DNA of 18,590 nucleotides from CAYOVG01 sp964407285 (GCA_964407285.1 CAYOVG010000107.1:1-18590); one strand, 5' to 3'; numbered from the stretch's first letter, positions 1-7,453 are shown. The notes: generated from the letters alone by a model not told the origin. Numbers and translations: made by a program.

Positions 1-72
1 CAGGGACTTGCCCGTAATTTCTTGGTCTTGCGCCAAAAATCATGCGATTGCCCTGGCGAAGGAGAGGAGTAG
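1..72 (+). CDS. Possible 3' end of an upstream gene (partial)
   Basis: One frame is open from the window edge to a TAG at 70-72, giving about 23 residues that end in a short acidic tail (CPGEGEE). The stop directly abuts the kaiB start at 73, as in a tightly packed operon, and the Shine-Dalgarno of kaiB lies inside it. A KaiC-type ATPase would be the expected neighbour of kaiB, but these residues do not identify one. The frame could also be open by chance. Confidence 0.3.
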   Translation, partial: QGLARNFLVLRQKSCDCPGEGEE

Positions 73-372
73 ATGGAACTTGATTCCAATGAGGTTTTTC
101 AACTGCGGCTCTATGTGGCGGGCCAGACCCCTAAATCTCTTCAAGCGTTTGCAAACCTGAAGAAGCTGTGCGAGGAACACCTTCAAGGGCGCTACACAAT
201 AGAAGTCATAGATCTCCTGGAAAACCCCCAACTCGCGGAAGGGGACCAGATCCTCGCCATTCCCACCCTGGTGAGGAAATTGCCTCCGCCCATCAAGAAA
301 ATAATCGGCGACCTCTCGGAAACGGAGCGGGTTCTCATCGGCCTCGATCTACGGCCCAGACCGCGCAGGTAG
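73..372 (+). CDS. kaiB: KaiB family protein (copy 1)
   Basis: This is a 99-residue KaiB homologue of typical length. Seen: LRLYVAGQTPKSLQA at the N-terminus, then VIDLLENPQLAEGDQILAIP, TLVRKLPPP and IIGDLSETERVLIGLDL, which match cyanobacterial KaiB through the whole thioredoxin-like fold. In cyanobacteria KaiB changes fold, binds KaiC and links the clock to histidine kinases. In non-cyanobacteria, KaiB/KaiC pairs usually act in stress or timing responses rather than a true clock. The start at 73 follows a strong AGGAGAGGAG ribosome-binding site. It leads an apparent operon of kaiB, kaiB, sensor kinase and response regulator. No KaiA or KaiC is visible in the window. Confidence 0.93.
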   Translation: MELDSNEVFQLRLYVAGQTPKSLQAFANLKKLCEEHLQGRYTIEVIDLLENPQLAEGDQILAIPTLVRKLPPPIKKIIGDLSETERVLIGLDLRPRPRR

Positions 373-389
373 CCGGGAAGGAAAAGGGC

Positions 390-767
390 ATGGAAGATAA
401 GGGCAAAGACGTGAAGGCCTCGACCGGGCAATTCGAAGAGGCCCTCAAAGGTGGCGTAACCGAAAAATACCTCCTGCGTCTGTATGTGAACGGCGAAACT
501 CCCAAGATGAAGCGCGCCGTCGAGAATATCGAGAAGATCTGCAAGGAGCATCTTCACGGAAGGTACGAGCTCGAGATAATCGATGCCGCCAAGAACCCGG
601 AGAGGCTCGATGAGGAACAGATCGTGGCTCTTCCCGCACTCATAAAGAAACTGCCTCCGCCTTTGCGCCGGCTCGTGGGAGACCTCTCCGACAGGGAAGC
701 CGTGCTGTGGGGGCTTGCGCCGGTTCCGCGAGACGCCGCTGCAATTCAAGAAATTGACGAAAGTTAG
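390..767 (+). CDS. kaiB: KaiB family protein (copy 2, N-terminally extended)
   Basis: This is a 125-residue KaiB homologue that begins 17 bases after the first. An unconserved charged stretch of about 28 residues precedes the KaiB domain, which begins at YLLRLYVNGETPK and continues through KKLPPPLRRLVGDLSDRE. It is clearly diverged from copy 1: for example IIDAAKNPERLDEEQ replaces VIDLLENPQLAEGDQ, and the end reads WGLAP rather than IGLDL. The two are therefore old paralogues rather than a recent duplication. The start at 390 (MEDKGK) has a purine-rich GGAAGGAAAAGG just upstream. The next gene starts 7 bases after its stop, so it is probably translated with the sensor kinase. A role in passing a Kai-type signal to that kinase is inference. 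Confidence 0.9.
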   Translation: MEDKGKDVKASTGQFEEALKGGVTEKYLLRLYVNGETPKMKRAVENIEKICKEHLHGRYELEIIDAAKNPERLDEEQIVALPALIKKLPPPLRRLVGDLSDREAVLWGLAPVPRDAAAIQEIDES

Positions 768-774
768 CTGGAGT

Positions 775-2439
775 ATGGAAAAAAGTACCAGGGAAAAAGA
801 GCTTTCGGCCGAGAACGAACGCCTCCGGGAAGAGCTTGAAGAGGCCCGGGACGTGCTTCGGGCCATCCGCTACGACCAGGTGGACGCGCTCATCGTGGCC
901 AAGCCCAATGGCAATGCGGTCTATACCCTGAAGGGAGCCAACCGCACCTATCGCATCCTCATCGAGACGATCAACGAGGGGACCGCCATACTCTCGGCCG
1001 ACGGCGCGATTCTTTTCTGCAACAGCCGTTTCATGGAAATGGTCAAAGCCAACGCGCTCACCGTGATGGGCGCTCCCATGGAAAGCTTTCTGGCCCCCGG
1101 AGAGGGGCGCGTCTTCGATGCTCTGCTTCGGCAAGGCATTCGGGAAAACGCGCGAGGGGAGATTCGCCTGAAAGCGAGCGACGGCTCGACCATTCCCGTC
1201 TACCTGTCCGTCAACTCCCTCCAGGTCGAGAACATGCAGGGAGCGTGCGTCATTGCGACCGATTTGACCGAACAGAAGCGAAACGAGGAAATCGTTGCGG
1301 CCGGACAACTCGCCCGGACGATTCTCGACCAGGCCGCCCAGGCCATCATCGTCTGCGACGATGGGGGGCGAATCATCCAAACCAGCAGAATGGCGCAGGG
1401 ATTGTGCGAGAAGAACCCCATTTTCCAGCAATTCGATGCGTTGTTCAAACTGGAACCGGTTGCGACGGAAGGGGAGCCGGGAGGAGAGGACCCGTTTTCA
1501 ATCGATTCCGTACTCTCGGGGAATACATATACCGGGCTTGCCGTGAGCCTCGCGAACTGCGGCCGCAAGTATCACCTGCTCCTCAATGCGGGCCCCCTTT
1601 ACAGCGGCCGGGGAAGGATCATCGGGGCCGTGGTGACGATGACGGACGTGACCGAACTCCGGGAAGCCCACGAGGAAGTCCGGAGGGCCCGCGACGAACT
1701 GGAGTTGAGAGTCCGGGAGCGCACGGCCGAACTTACCAGGCTCAACAAGGAACTGCAGGATTTCGCCTTCATCGCCTCGCACGACCTCCAAGAGCCGCTC
1801 CGAAAGATCCAATCGTTCGGCGACCGGCTCAAGGCGATGGACGGGGGCGTCCGCAGCCCTACGGGCAAGGACTACCTGGAAAGGATGCAGAAGGCGGCCG
1901 TCCGGATGCGGGGTCTCATCGACGATTTGCTCAATTACTCCCGGATAGAGACGAAAGCCCAACCGTTTTCTCCGGTTGACCTCTCGGATATCGCCCGTTC
2001 GGTGCTGTCCGACCTGGAGGTGCGCATCGAGCAAACCGGAGGGCGAGTGGATGTCGGCGAGATGCCGGAGATCGAGGCGGAACCCTCCCAAATGCGCCAA
2101 CTCCTTCAAAATCTCATCGGAAATGCCCTCAAGTTTCACGAAGAGGAGCGACCGGTTGTAAAGGTCCACGGACAGGTGACGGATGGGGGCGGCGAGTGCC
2201 GGATCTTTGTTGAAGACAACGGCATAGGCTTCGAGGAGCAGTACCTCGACCGCATCTTCAGCCCCTTCCAGAGGCTGCATGGAAGAAGCGCCTACGAGGG
2301 TACGGGGATGGGGCTCGCCATCTGCAAGAGGATCGTCGAGCGCCACAAGGGAAGTATCACCGCGCAATCCAGACCGGGAGAGGGGGCCGTATTCATAGTG
2401 ACCCTGCCCGTAAAACAGACAGGAGAACGCTCCCGATGA
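775..2439 (+). CDS. PAS domain sensor histidine kinase, Kai-linked operon
   Basis: This is a 554-residue cytoplasmic histidine kinase with no membrane segment. In order: an N-terminal coiled coil (residues 1-35), a PAS domain (about 62-175), a second PAS-like domain (about 180-300), a coiled coil (about 300-330), a HisKA domain with phospho-acceptor His336 in ASHDLQEPLRK, and a HATPase domain with N box NLIGNALKFHEE, DNGIGF (Asp481) and GTGMGLAICKRIVE. This domain end resembles phytochrome-type and cyanobacterial kinases that pair with Rcp1-like regulators. The ATG at 775 was chosen over 715 because 715 lies inside kaiB; the GGAG before it is unusually close. Its stop overlaps the response regulator start by 4 bases (ATGA), so coupled translation and a cognate pair are likely. 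The signal sensed is not evident. Confidence 0.93.
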   Translation: MEKSTREKELSAENERLREELEEARDVLRAIRYDQVDALIVAKPNGNAVYTLKGANRTYRILIETINEGTAILSADGAILFCNSRFMEMVKANALTVMGAPMESFLAPGEGRVFDALLRQGIRENARGEIRLKASDGSTIPVYLSVNSLQVENMQGACVIATDLTEQKRNEEIVAAGQLARTILDQAAQAIIVCDDGGRIIQTSRMAQGLCEKNPIFQQFDALFKLEPVATEGEPGGEDPFSIDSVLSGNTYTGLAVSLANCGRKYHLLLNAGPLYSGRGRIIGAVVTMTDVTELREAHEEVRRARDELELRVRERTAELTRLNKELQDFAFIASHDLQEPLRKIQSFGDRLKAMDGGVRSPTGKDYLERMQKAAVRMRGLIDDLLNYSRIETKAQPFSPVDLSDIARSVLSDLEVRIEQTGGRVDVGEMPEIEAEPSQMRQLLQNLIGNALKFHEEERPVVKVHGQVTDGGGECRIFVEDNGIGFEEQYLDRIFSPFQRLHGRSAYEGTGMGLAICKRIVERHKGSITAQSRPGEGAVFIVTLPVKQTGERSR

Positions 2440-2891
2440 CGAACGAGCGGAAACAGGCGACAATTCTCATGGTTGACGACGACGAAGACGATTGCATCCT
2501 CGTCGGGGAAGCCCTCAGGGAGAGCGGGTTCCCGGCAACGCTTCATTTCGTCGGCGACGGCGTGGAGCTTATGAACTATCTTCGGGGGCGGGACAAGTAC
2601 GTGGACACGCCGCAGCCCGACCTGATCCTGCTCGATCTCAACATGCCGAGGAAGGACGGACGGGAAGCGCTCAAGGAGATCAAATCCGACCCGGGCCTTC
2701 GCTGCATCCCCGTCGTGATTCTAACCACGTCGAAGGAGGAGCGGGATATCCACTTTTGCTATGACGCGGGGGCGAGCGCATTCATCACCAAGCCGGGGGC
2801 GTTCGAGGACCTGGCGCGGGCATTGGGAACGCTGTCCATCTTCTGGTTCAAAGTCGTCTCCCTTCCCCCGAAAGCTGCCGCCGTATGCTGA
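2436..2891 (+). CDS. Single-domain response regulator, Rcp1/CheY-like
   Basis: This is a 151-residue receiver-only response regulator. Seen: the acidic pocket VDDDEDD (Asp14-Asp16), the phospho-acceptor Asp67 in LILLDLNMP, the switch threonine in VVILTTS and the conserved Lys in FITKPGAF. The C-terminal IFWFKVVSLP is typical of the Rcp1 subgroup that partners with phytochrome-like and PAS kinases. There is no output domain, so it would act by protein contact or as a phosphorelay step. It overlaps the sensor kinase by 4 bases and is almost certainly its partner. It is the last gene of the Kai-linked operon; the next gene converges on it 58 bases away. Confidence 0.93.
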   Translation: MTNERKQATILMVDDDEDDCILVGEALRESGFPATLHFVGDGVELMNYLRGRDKYVDTPQPDLILLDLNMPRKDGREALKEIKSDPGLRCIPVVILTTSKEERDIHFCYDAGASAFITKPGAFEDLARALGTLSIFWFKVVSLPPKAAAVC

Positions 2892-2924
2892 GCGCTCGAT
2901 GATCCGCCCCGGTATCCGCGAAGG

Positions 2925-2970
2925 GCCGGTTCACCGCTTGCTCCCGCGGCTACTCCCGCAACGAACCGGC
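2925..2970. terminator. Inverted repeat between convergent genes
   Basis: GCCGGTTC (2925-2932) is repeated inverted as GAACCGGC (2963-2970), an 8-bp stem with a 30-base loop. It lies between the response regulator and the converging kinase and covers the kinase stop codon. No T-run is seen on either side, so a terminator role is only suggested by position. Confidence 0.3.
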
Positions 2971-4830
2971 GAGCCATGAGGCCTCTATGCTCGTCCCCTT
3001 CCCCGGTTGGGACCGGATGGAGAAAGACCCTCCCGAGAGTTTCACGCGCTCCTTCATGCTCGTGAGTCCCAGGCCTCCCTTGTGGGCCTTGCGAACGGCA
3101 TCCGGATCGAACCCGACGCCGTTGTCCCGGATCACCAGCTCTATGGCGCCTTCATGCAGCGCGAAAGAGACATTCACCGTCTCCGCCCGGCTGTGTTTGG
3201 CGGCATTGTTGAGGGCTTCCTGTATGACCCTGAAGATGACGATCTTGAGGGCCTCCGGCACCTCATCCTCTTTTATTCCGATCCGTTTCTCGATGCGGAC
3301 GCCCGAGTAGACGGCCTCGAACTGCCTGCAAAACCACCCGATAGTGGCCACGATCCCCAAATCGTCCAGGATCGACGGGCGAAGGTCGGTGATGATCCTC
3401 CTGACCTCCTCGATTGCGCTTTGGGCAATCGAGACGAGGGCCTCCATCGAGGCCATCCCGACGACTCCCCGTTCGGCATGGTGCAGGATGTCCTCCACGC
3501 TGAACTTGATGGCGCTCAGGTACGAACCGATGCTGTCGTGCAGTTCGCCGGCTATTCTCTTCCGCTCCTCTTCCTGGGCCGACAGCAGTTGGGCGGAAAG
3601 ACAGCGCAGCCTCTTTTCCGATTCCTCCACCTGCTCCGCGGCCCGCTTTTGACCGGTAATATCCTCCACTATCGCCACTCCCCCCAACAACTCTCCCTTC
3701 TTCAGCTTGATGGGAGCATAGTGGGCCCGGATATGAATGGTCTTTTGCGACGAAGCCGAACGGTATTCCCCCTCGTACGAGCACGCATCCCCCGACAGGC
3801 AGCGCGAAACGACATTTCTGATCTCCTCGTCCTTCAGCAAGGAAAACAGGTCGCACCCCACGATTTCGCTTTCCGACAAATCCATCATCTTCAGGCACGA
3901 ACTGTTGCACGCCTTTATCACCCCTTCGGAATCGAAATAGAAAACGGCCAGGGGCGAATTATTGAAAATCATCCGGTATTTTTCTTCCGATTCCCGAAGC
4001 AGTCTCTGCGCCTCTTTCAAATGGGAGATGTCGGTGACGGTGGCGATCCCTCCCCTGAAAACGCCGTCGGGACCCAAAACGGGCGAGGAGGAGATGAGGC
4101 AGCAGATCCGCCTGCCGTCTTTTCCCTTGAGAACAATCTCATAGTTGCCGCGCTCCCCGTCCCTTCGCCGCGCGATCTCCTCTTCCATTTTGGAGCGGTT
4201 CGAACCCTCCACGAGATCGAAAAGCGCGGTCCCGACAACCTGCTCCCGGAGATACCCGAGGATTTCACACAGCTTGTCGTTGGCGTACACTATTTTCAGT
4301 TCTTCATTGTACTCGAAAAGCCCTTCGTTCATCATCTCGACAAGCATTCTGCACCTGTGCTCGCTATCCCGCAGTTTGTTCTCGATCGTCTTGTGCTCGG
4401 TGATGTCATGGAGGATATGGAGCTTGGATACGGTACCGTCCGGATTTTTCAGGGGAGTCTCGAAAGCGTCGTAGGACCTGTGGTTCTTCGGGGACGTCCA
4501 TACCCATCGGATGCTCCGCCCGCCCAGCACGAACTCGCTCCTGCACCAGGGACAGACCGAATCCCTGTCGTTGAAATACTCGTAGCATGCCCTTGTGTCG
4601 ATAGCGCCGAAGACCCTCTCCGCGGCAGGGTTCGCATACTGGATCACGAACTGGGAGCCTATCATGAAAACGGCGTCATCCATCGCCTGCAAAATGGCCA
4701 GGAATCTTTCGTGCTCGAACTCCAGTTCTTTCCGGATCTTCTTGCAGTCGTCCTCCACGGATTGGAGCCTGGCGACCTGCTCCCGCAGTCGTTCCACCTC
4801 GCCGACGTCGGCATTCTCAGAGACCGCCAT
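2950..4830 (-). CDS. Triple-PAS NarL-type sensor histidine kinase
   Basis: This is a 626-residue soluble sensor kinase. In order: an N-terminal coiled coil (8-42), three PAS domains (about 43-155, 160-278 and 283-405), each followed by a D-I-T-type PAC end (HDITEHK, VTDISHLKEA, VEDITGQKRA), then HisKA_3 with phospho-acceptor His431 in ELHDSIGSYLSAIKFS, and HATPase with NNAAKHS, RDNGVGFD (Asp569) and GLGLTSMKERV. HisKA_3 kinases pair with NarL/FixJ-type regulators; none is adjacent, so it is an orphan here. The first PAS carries a CPWC motif (residues 93-96), recurrent in deltaproteobacterial PAS kinases and possibly metal- or redox-binding. The start at 4830 has GGGAGA upstream. A longer reading to 4974 only translates the neighbouring repeat and was rejected. 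Confidence 0.92.
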   Translation of the reverse strand: MAVSENADVGEVERLREQVARLQSVEDDCKKIRKELEFEHERFLAILQAMDDAVFMIGSQFVIQYANPAAERVFGAIDTRACYEYFNDRDSVCPWCRSEFVLGGRSIRWVWTSPKNHRSYDAFETPLKNPDGTVSKLHILHDITEHKTIENKLRDSEHRCRMLVEMMNEGLFEYNEELKIVYANDKLCEILGYLREQVVGTALFDLVEGSNRSKMEEEIARRRDGERGNYEIVLKGKDGRRICCLISSSPVLGPDGVFRGGIATVTDISHLKEAQRLLRESEEKYRMIFNNSPLAVFYFDSEGVIKACNSSCLKMMDLSESEIVGCDLFSLLKDEEIRNVVSRCLSGDACSYEGEYRSASSQKTIHIRAHYAPIKLKKGELLGGVAIVEDITGQKRAAEQVEESEKRLRCLSAQLLSAQEEERKRIAGELHDSIGSYLSAIKFSVEDILHHAERGVVGMASMEALVSIAQSAIEEVRRIITDLRPSILDDLGIVATIGWFCRQFEAVYSGVRIEKRIGIKEDEVPEALKIVIFRVIQEALNNAAKHSRAETVNVSFALHEGAIELVIRDNGVGFDPDAVRKAHKGGLGLTSMKERVKLSGGSFSIRSQPGKGTSIEASWLAGSLRE

Positions 4831-4898
4831 GATCGGAATCTCCCGTAAGATGGTTTGGCAACAGCCTTTTCGGCATGGTTTGGAAGTCATGTCTTTGA

Positions 4899-5045
4899 GG
4901 TAACACTTGAAAGGCTTCATCGTCATTCCCGCGTAAGCGGGAACCCGGGCTTTTCGAGGTTTCCCGGCCCCCACGCTCCCCGCCTGCGCGGGGACAAGCT
5001 TCGCGGGGGCGACCCTGAAGTGTTACCCTGTTTTGAACCAAGCCG
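4899..5045 (+). repeat. Palindromic intergenic repeat, copy 1
   Basis: This is a repeat element bounded by an exact 10-bp inverted repeat, GGTAACACTT (4899-4908) and AAGTGTTACC (5018-5027). The core begins CGTCATTCCCGCG with internal palindromes (CCGCGTAAGCGG, CCCCGCCTGCGCGGGG). It is followed by a conserved tail, ACCCTGTTTTGAACCAAGCCG in two parts (5025-5034 and 5035-5045). It matches copies at 5490-5605, 12467-12611 (inverted) and 13122-13238. Copies 1 and 3 are almost colinear over 120 bases. It is non-coding; translating it yields the VPAYAGMT-like string often miscalled at gene starts. Confidence 0.85.
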
Positions 5046-5113
5046 TTTTTTCAAAGCGCCGGAGTCGCGCCCGGAGCGACGGGCGAAGTCGAAACGGTCC
5101 CCCGTTCGCCACG

Positions 5114-5138
5114 GGGAGCCCGGTCTTACCGGGCTCCC
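5114..5138. terminator. Perfect 11-bp hairpin
   Basis: GGGAGCCCGGT (5114-5124) and ACCGGGCTCCC (5128-5138) are exact complements with a 3-base loop. There is no T-tract and no gene ending immediately upstream on either strand, so it may be a repeat-type palindrome rather than a terminator. Confidence 0.45.
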
Positions 5139-5238
5139 TCCCGCGCTCCACTGAAACTCCGGCATCCAAGCCCGCGAAGCGACGACGCCCGACCTTGAGC
5201 AGCAATCGCGCAAAAAGCCAAAATCGCCTATATGATAA

Positions 5239-5489
5239 TCATTCCGTCAGGATATAGAAATTGACCGGGAAGAGGGATTAACGATCGCCGTCGCCACATG
5301 GGCCGCCAAGACCTCCGAACAGGTCCACGCGGCCTCGTCCAACGGCTACGGGCTGGATGCACCGGTCCCGTGGCTCGGCCGTATCGACGACAATGTGGAC
5401 GATGTCCTCAAGGCCGGGGATGTCAACGGAGACGGCAAATGCGACCTGATCCTCGGCGCCGGGCATGTCGGAAGACAAGCTCATCGATT
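5239..5489 (+). pseudogene. Remnant of an FG-GAP/VCBS repeat protein
   Basis: After a TAA at 5236-5238 one frame reads continuously through VATWAAKTSEQVHAA, GLDAPVPWLGRIDDN and DVNGDGKCDLILGAG. The last stretch is a typical Ca-binding FG-GAP/VCBS loop (D-x-N-x-D-G-x-x-D) of secreted beta-propeller proteins. There is no start codon with a ribosome site and no second blade. Beyond about 5470 the reading runs into repeat copy 2, which removes the original sequence. It is best read as a gene fragment decayed or cut by repeat insertion. The parent protein's function is unknown. Confidence 0.6.
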
Positions 5490-5605
5490 CGAGAGGGTTC
5501 ACCGACATTCCCTCGTCGGCGGGAATCCGGGCTTTTCGAAGTTTCCCGGCCCCCCGCTTGCGCGGAGGCGGCTCCGAAGCGTAACCCCGTTTCGAACCAT
5601 GCCCG
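5490..5605 (+). repeat. Palindromic intergenic repeat, copy 2 (diverged)
   Basis: This has the same order of blocks as copy 1: a CATTCCC start, GGCGGGAATCCGGGCTTTTC, AGTTTCCCGGCCCCCCGC, then a GCGTAACCCCGTTTCGAACC tail followed by ATGCCCG. The terminal inverted repeat seen in copy 1 is degenerate here. It adjoins the truncated end of the FG-GAP remnant. Confidence 0.7.
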
Positions 5606-5680
5606 AAATTCCATTGCGAGAATCTGCGTAACTCCTTTAGAATCGTAGCATTCGCTACAGAAGTTTTGCCGCCGATCCGG

Positions 5681-5686
5681 TATAAA
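5681..5686 (+). promoter_or_regulatory. Possible -10 box for the flavoprotein gene
   Basis: TATAAA lies in a locally AT-rich patch 65 bases before the flavoprotein start. No convincing -35 is seen at the right distance. A short palindrome, GTAGC-ATTC-GCTAC (5645-5658), sits just upstream and could be an operator. Confidence 0.3.
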
Positions 5687-5750
5687 TAACGGGCAGGCTT
5701 TGTCGCGTTCAGTTTTTTTGGTCGAACCAATCTCCAAGGGAGGCACAAAG

Positions 5751-6395
5751 ATGATACTCGCGATCAATGGAAGCCCGAAACCCAACGGCAATCTCCACCG
5801 GATGGTGGAAAAAATCGCCCGGGACACCGGCAGGGATTACGAACTGGTCCACCTTGCAGGGTTGAAAATCAACCCCTGCCTGGGCTGCGTCAAATGCGCG
5901 GACACCCAGCGCTGCATTCAGCGTGACGACATGGCGCCGTTATATGATAAAATCGTGCGGGCGGACGCGCTCATCGTGGGCGGGGTCGTCTATTTCGGCC
6001 ATGTAAACGCCCTTACCGGGACGTTCCTGGAGCGTCTGTTCCCCTTGCGCCACGTGGAGCCGGCGACGAAAGGCAAGCTTACGGCGACGGTTTGTGTCGG
6101 CGGGGATGAGGCCGAACCCAGCGTGCGCTGGATGAGTTATATGCTGGAGAGTTACTTTCTCCACAGGGTCGTGGGCTCCGTTTTTTTCAACAGCGCCACT
6201 CCTCCCTGCTTCATCTGCGGCTACGGGACCACCTGCCGCTACGGAGGACCGGCGCGGTGGATGACGCCGGAGGAATTTGAGAACTTCACGGAAGTACGGC
6301 CGGAGATGTTCAAGAACTTCGAGGATCATCCGGATGTGGTTTCGGCCTGCGAGATGTTGTCGAAAGAGTTGAAGGCGTCCATTGCCGCGAATTAG
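5751..6395 (+). CDS. Iron-sulfur flavoprotein, NADPH-dependent FMN reductase family
   Basis: This is a 214-residue flavodoxin-fold protein. The N-terminal MILAINGSPKPNGN (residues 1-14) is the FMN phosphate-binding loop of the FMN_red/flavodoxin_2 family. Next comes the compact cysteine motif C43-x2-C46-x2-C49-x5-C55 followed by RDDM. This is the signature of iron-sulfur flavoproteins (Isf), which carry a [4Fe-4S] cluster beside FMN and pass electrons in anaerobes. Further Cys residues lie in PPCFICGYGTTCRYGG near the C-terminal part and could bind a second metal. The start at 5751 has AAGGGAGG 8 bases upstream. It stands alone, flanked by gaps over 300 bases. The natural electron donor and acceptor cannot be told from context. 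Confidence 0.88.
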   Translation: MILAINGSPKPNGNLHRMVEKIARDTGRDYELVHLAGLKINPCLGCVKCADTQRCIQRDDMAPLYDKIVRADALIVGGVVYFGHVNALTGTFLERLFPLRHVEPATKGKLTATVCVGGDEAEPSVRWMSYMLESYFLHRVVGSVFFNSATPPCFICGYGTTCRYGGPARWMTPEEFENFTEVRPEMFKNFEDHPDVVSACEMLSKELKASIAAN

Positions 6396-6537
6396 ATCGA
6401 TTCTTCGGCCCTTCGATTTGCGGGCGTCGACCGTCCTTTGAGCCGTGCGCGCCCGTAGGGCGTGCAACGCCGTAACGCTGTGTTTTCGCCGCCGAAGCAA
6501 GTAAGGACGCCGGTGGGCGGAAGTCGAAGATCGGATC

Positions 6538-6566
6538 GGTGGGCGCGGGCTTTGCGCGCGCTCACC
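6538..6566. repeat. Hairpin in a GTAGGGTGG-type repeat
   Basis: GGTGGGCGCG (6538-6547) pairs with CGCGCTCACC (6557-6566) with one G-T wobble and a 9-base loop. CCAATCCACCCTACC follows directly. A second small hairpin, GCGCGCCC-GTA-GGGCGTGC, lies at 6448-6466. Confidence 0.5.
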
Positions 6567-6611
6567 CCAATCCACCCTACCGCGGCCCGGCCGAAACGAC
6601 GACGGTCGAGG

Positions 6612-6641
6612 CCCTTGCCGGATTTGCGCATCCGGCAAGGG
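6612..6641. terminator. Perfect 12-bp hairpin
   Basis: CCCTTGCCGGAT (6612-6623) and ATCCGGCAAGGG (6630-6641) are exact complements around the 6-base loop TTGCGC. It lies between the flavoprotein gene and the Crp/FNR gene, 80 bases before the latter's start. There is no T-run, so it may be a Rho-independent-like barrier, an mRNA end stabiliser or a 5' leader structure of the regulator. Confidence 0.5.
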
Positions 6642-6721
6642 AGGACCGCGGCTGCTGAACGGAAGCGCAATGGTTGGGCTTCAACCGCAATTCTTCACTA
6701 TCGCCACCGAGGAAGACCGAC

Positions 6722-7453
6722 ATGGGATGCATTTGTGATAAACTGGCTGCCGAGGGGACCGAAGTATCGCCGACATGTATTGGAAACCTGTGGGTTTTCA
6801 ACAACCTTGAGCCGAAAGAACTTCAATCCGTTGCCGAATCCGCCTCGCGGAAGAACTTCAGCCGCGGTGAGCACATCTTCCTTCAGGGAGACCCGGCCAA
6901 CGAGATATCCCTGATAAAGGCAGGCCGGGTGAAGCTCGGCAAGGTCATGGAGGATGGCTGGGAGATCCTCCTCGATATGCGGAAAGCCGGCGATTTCCTC
7001 GGAGAGAACATGCTCAGCGAAGAAACCGTCTATCCGGTGTCCGCATGGTGCATGGAAAATGCTCTCGTTTGCAGTTTCACCAGGCAGCAGTTCGAAAAAC
7101 TCGTCATCGACCATCCCAATATCGGCCTCCAGGTCATTAAGAACTTGAGCAACCGCATTGCCTGGCTCACGAACCGGATAGGAAGCATGTCCATGACGAA
7201 TCTCGAAGACCGCCTCCACCGGGTGCTCATCAACGTGGCGCGGGAGCATGGCGTGAGGGGCCACAACGGCTTCACCATCGGCTTTCCCCTGACGCACGAA
7301 GAACTCAGCTTCCTTACCGGGGCGCACCGGGTGAGCATAACGCGGGCCATGAAGAGCCTGAAGAAGTCGGGAAAGATCATCCAGCACGGAAAAACGCTTA
7401 CGGTCCCCTTCGAGGCGGACCCGGCACAGCGCCCGGACCCGCCGTCATTTTAG
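6722..7453 (+). CDS. Crp/Fnr family transcriptional regulator with FNR-like cysteines
   Basis: This is a 243-residue regulator of normal family length. A cyclic-nucleotide-type beta-barrel (about 25-145) includes FSRGEHIFLQGDPANEISLI and GDFLGENMLS. A dimer helix follows (NLSNRIAWLTNRIG). The C-terminal winged helix has the recognition region LTHEELSFLTGAHRVSITRA (about residues 195-215). Cys3, Cys5 and Cys19 lie before the barrel, and Cys117 in MENALVC falls where E. coli FNR has its fourth cluster ligand (ETSMVC, Cys122). An oxygen- or redox-sensing [4Fe-4S] site is therefore plausible, although the N-terminal spacing differs from FNR. The start at 6722 follows GAGGAAG at good spacing; 6674 has none. 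No target is adjacent that proves its regulon. Confidence 0.9.
   Translation: MGCICDKLAAEGTEVSPTCIGNLWVFNNLEPKELQSVAESASRKNFSRGEHIFLQGDPANEISLIKAGRVKLGKVMEDGWEILLDMRKAGDFLGENMLSEETVYPVSAWCMENALVCSFTRQQFEKLVIDHPNIGLQVIKNLSNRIAWLTNRIGSMSMTNLEDRLHRVLINVAREHGVRGHNGFTIGFPLTHEELSFLTGAHRVSITRAMKSLKKSGKIIQHGKTLTVPFEADPAQRPDPPSF

Larger units (their letters stand above)
4831..5238. other. Non-coding repeat-rich gap
   Basis: There is no credible gene between the kinase start and the FG-GAP remnant. The region holds repeat copy 1 (4899-5045) and a perfect large hairpin (5114-5138), both listed separately. The kinase promoter should lie near its left end, within or beside the repeat. Confidence 0.6.
6396..6721. 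other. Non-coding gap with two hairpin elements
   Basis: No gene is supported here. The stretch contains a repeat-like block around 6445-6585 (CCGTAGGGCGTGCAACGCCG on one side, CAATCCACCCTACCG on the other). This has the look of the common intergenic 'GTAGGGTGGG' repeats of proteobacteria. A perfect hairpin follows at 6612-6641. The promoter of the Crp/FNR gene should be near the right end but no clear boxes are seen. Confidence 0.55.

Noticed and set aside
1498..2463. 321-codon open frame on the minus strand
   Set aside because: It is a shadow of the Kai-linked sensor kinase, produced by high GC content.
3007..4848. 613-codon open frame on the plus strand
   Set aside because: It is antisense to the triple-PAS kinase, whose domains and motifs are unambiguous; the plus reading has no recognisable motif.
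4831..4974. N-terminal extension of the triple-PAS kinase to 4974
   Set aside because: The added residues include a translated intergenic repeat (VPAYAGMT); the ATG at 4830 has GGGAGA upstream and starts the coiled coil.
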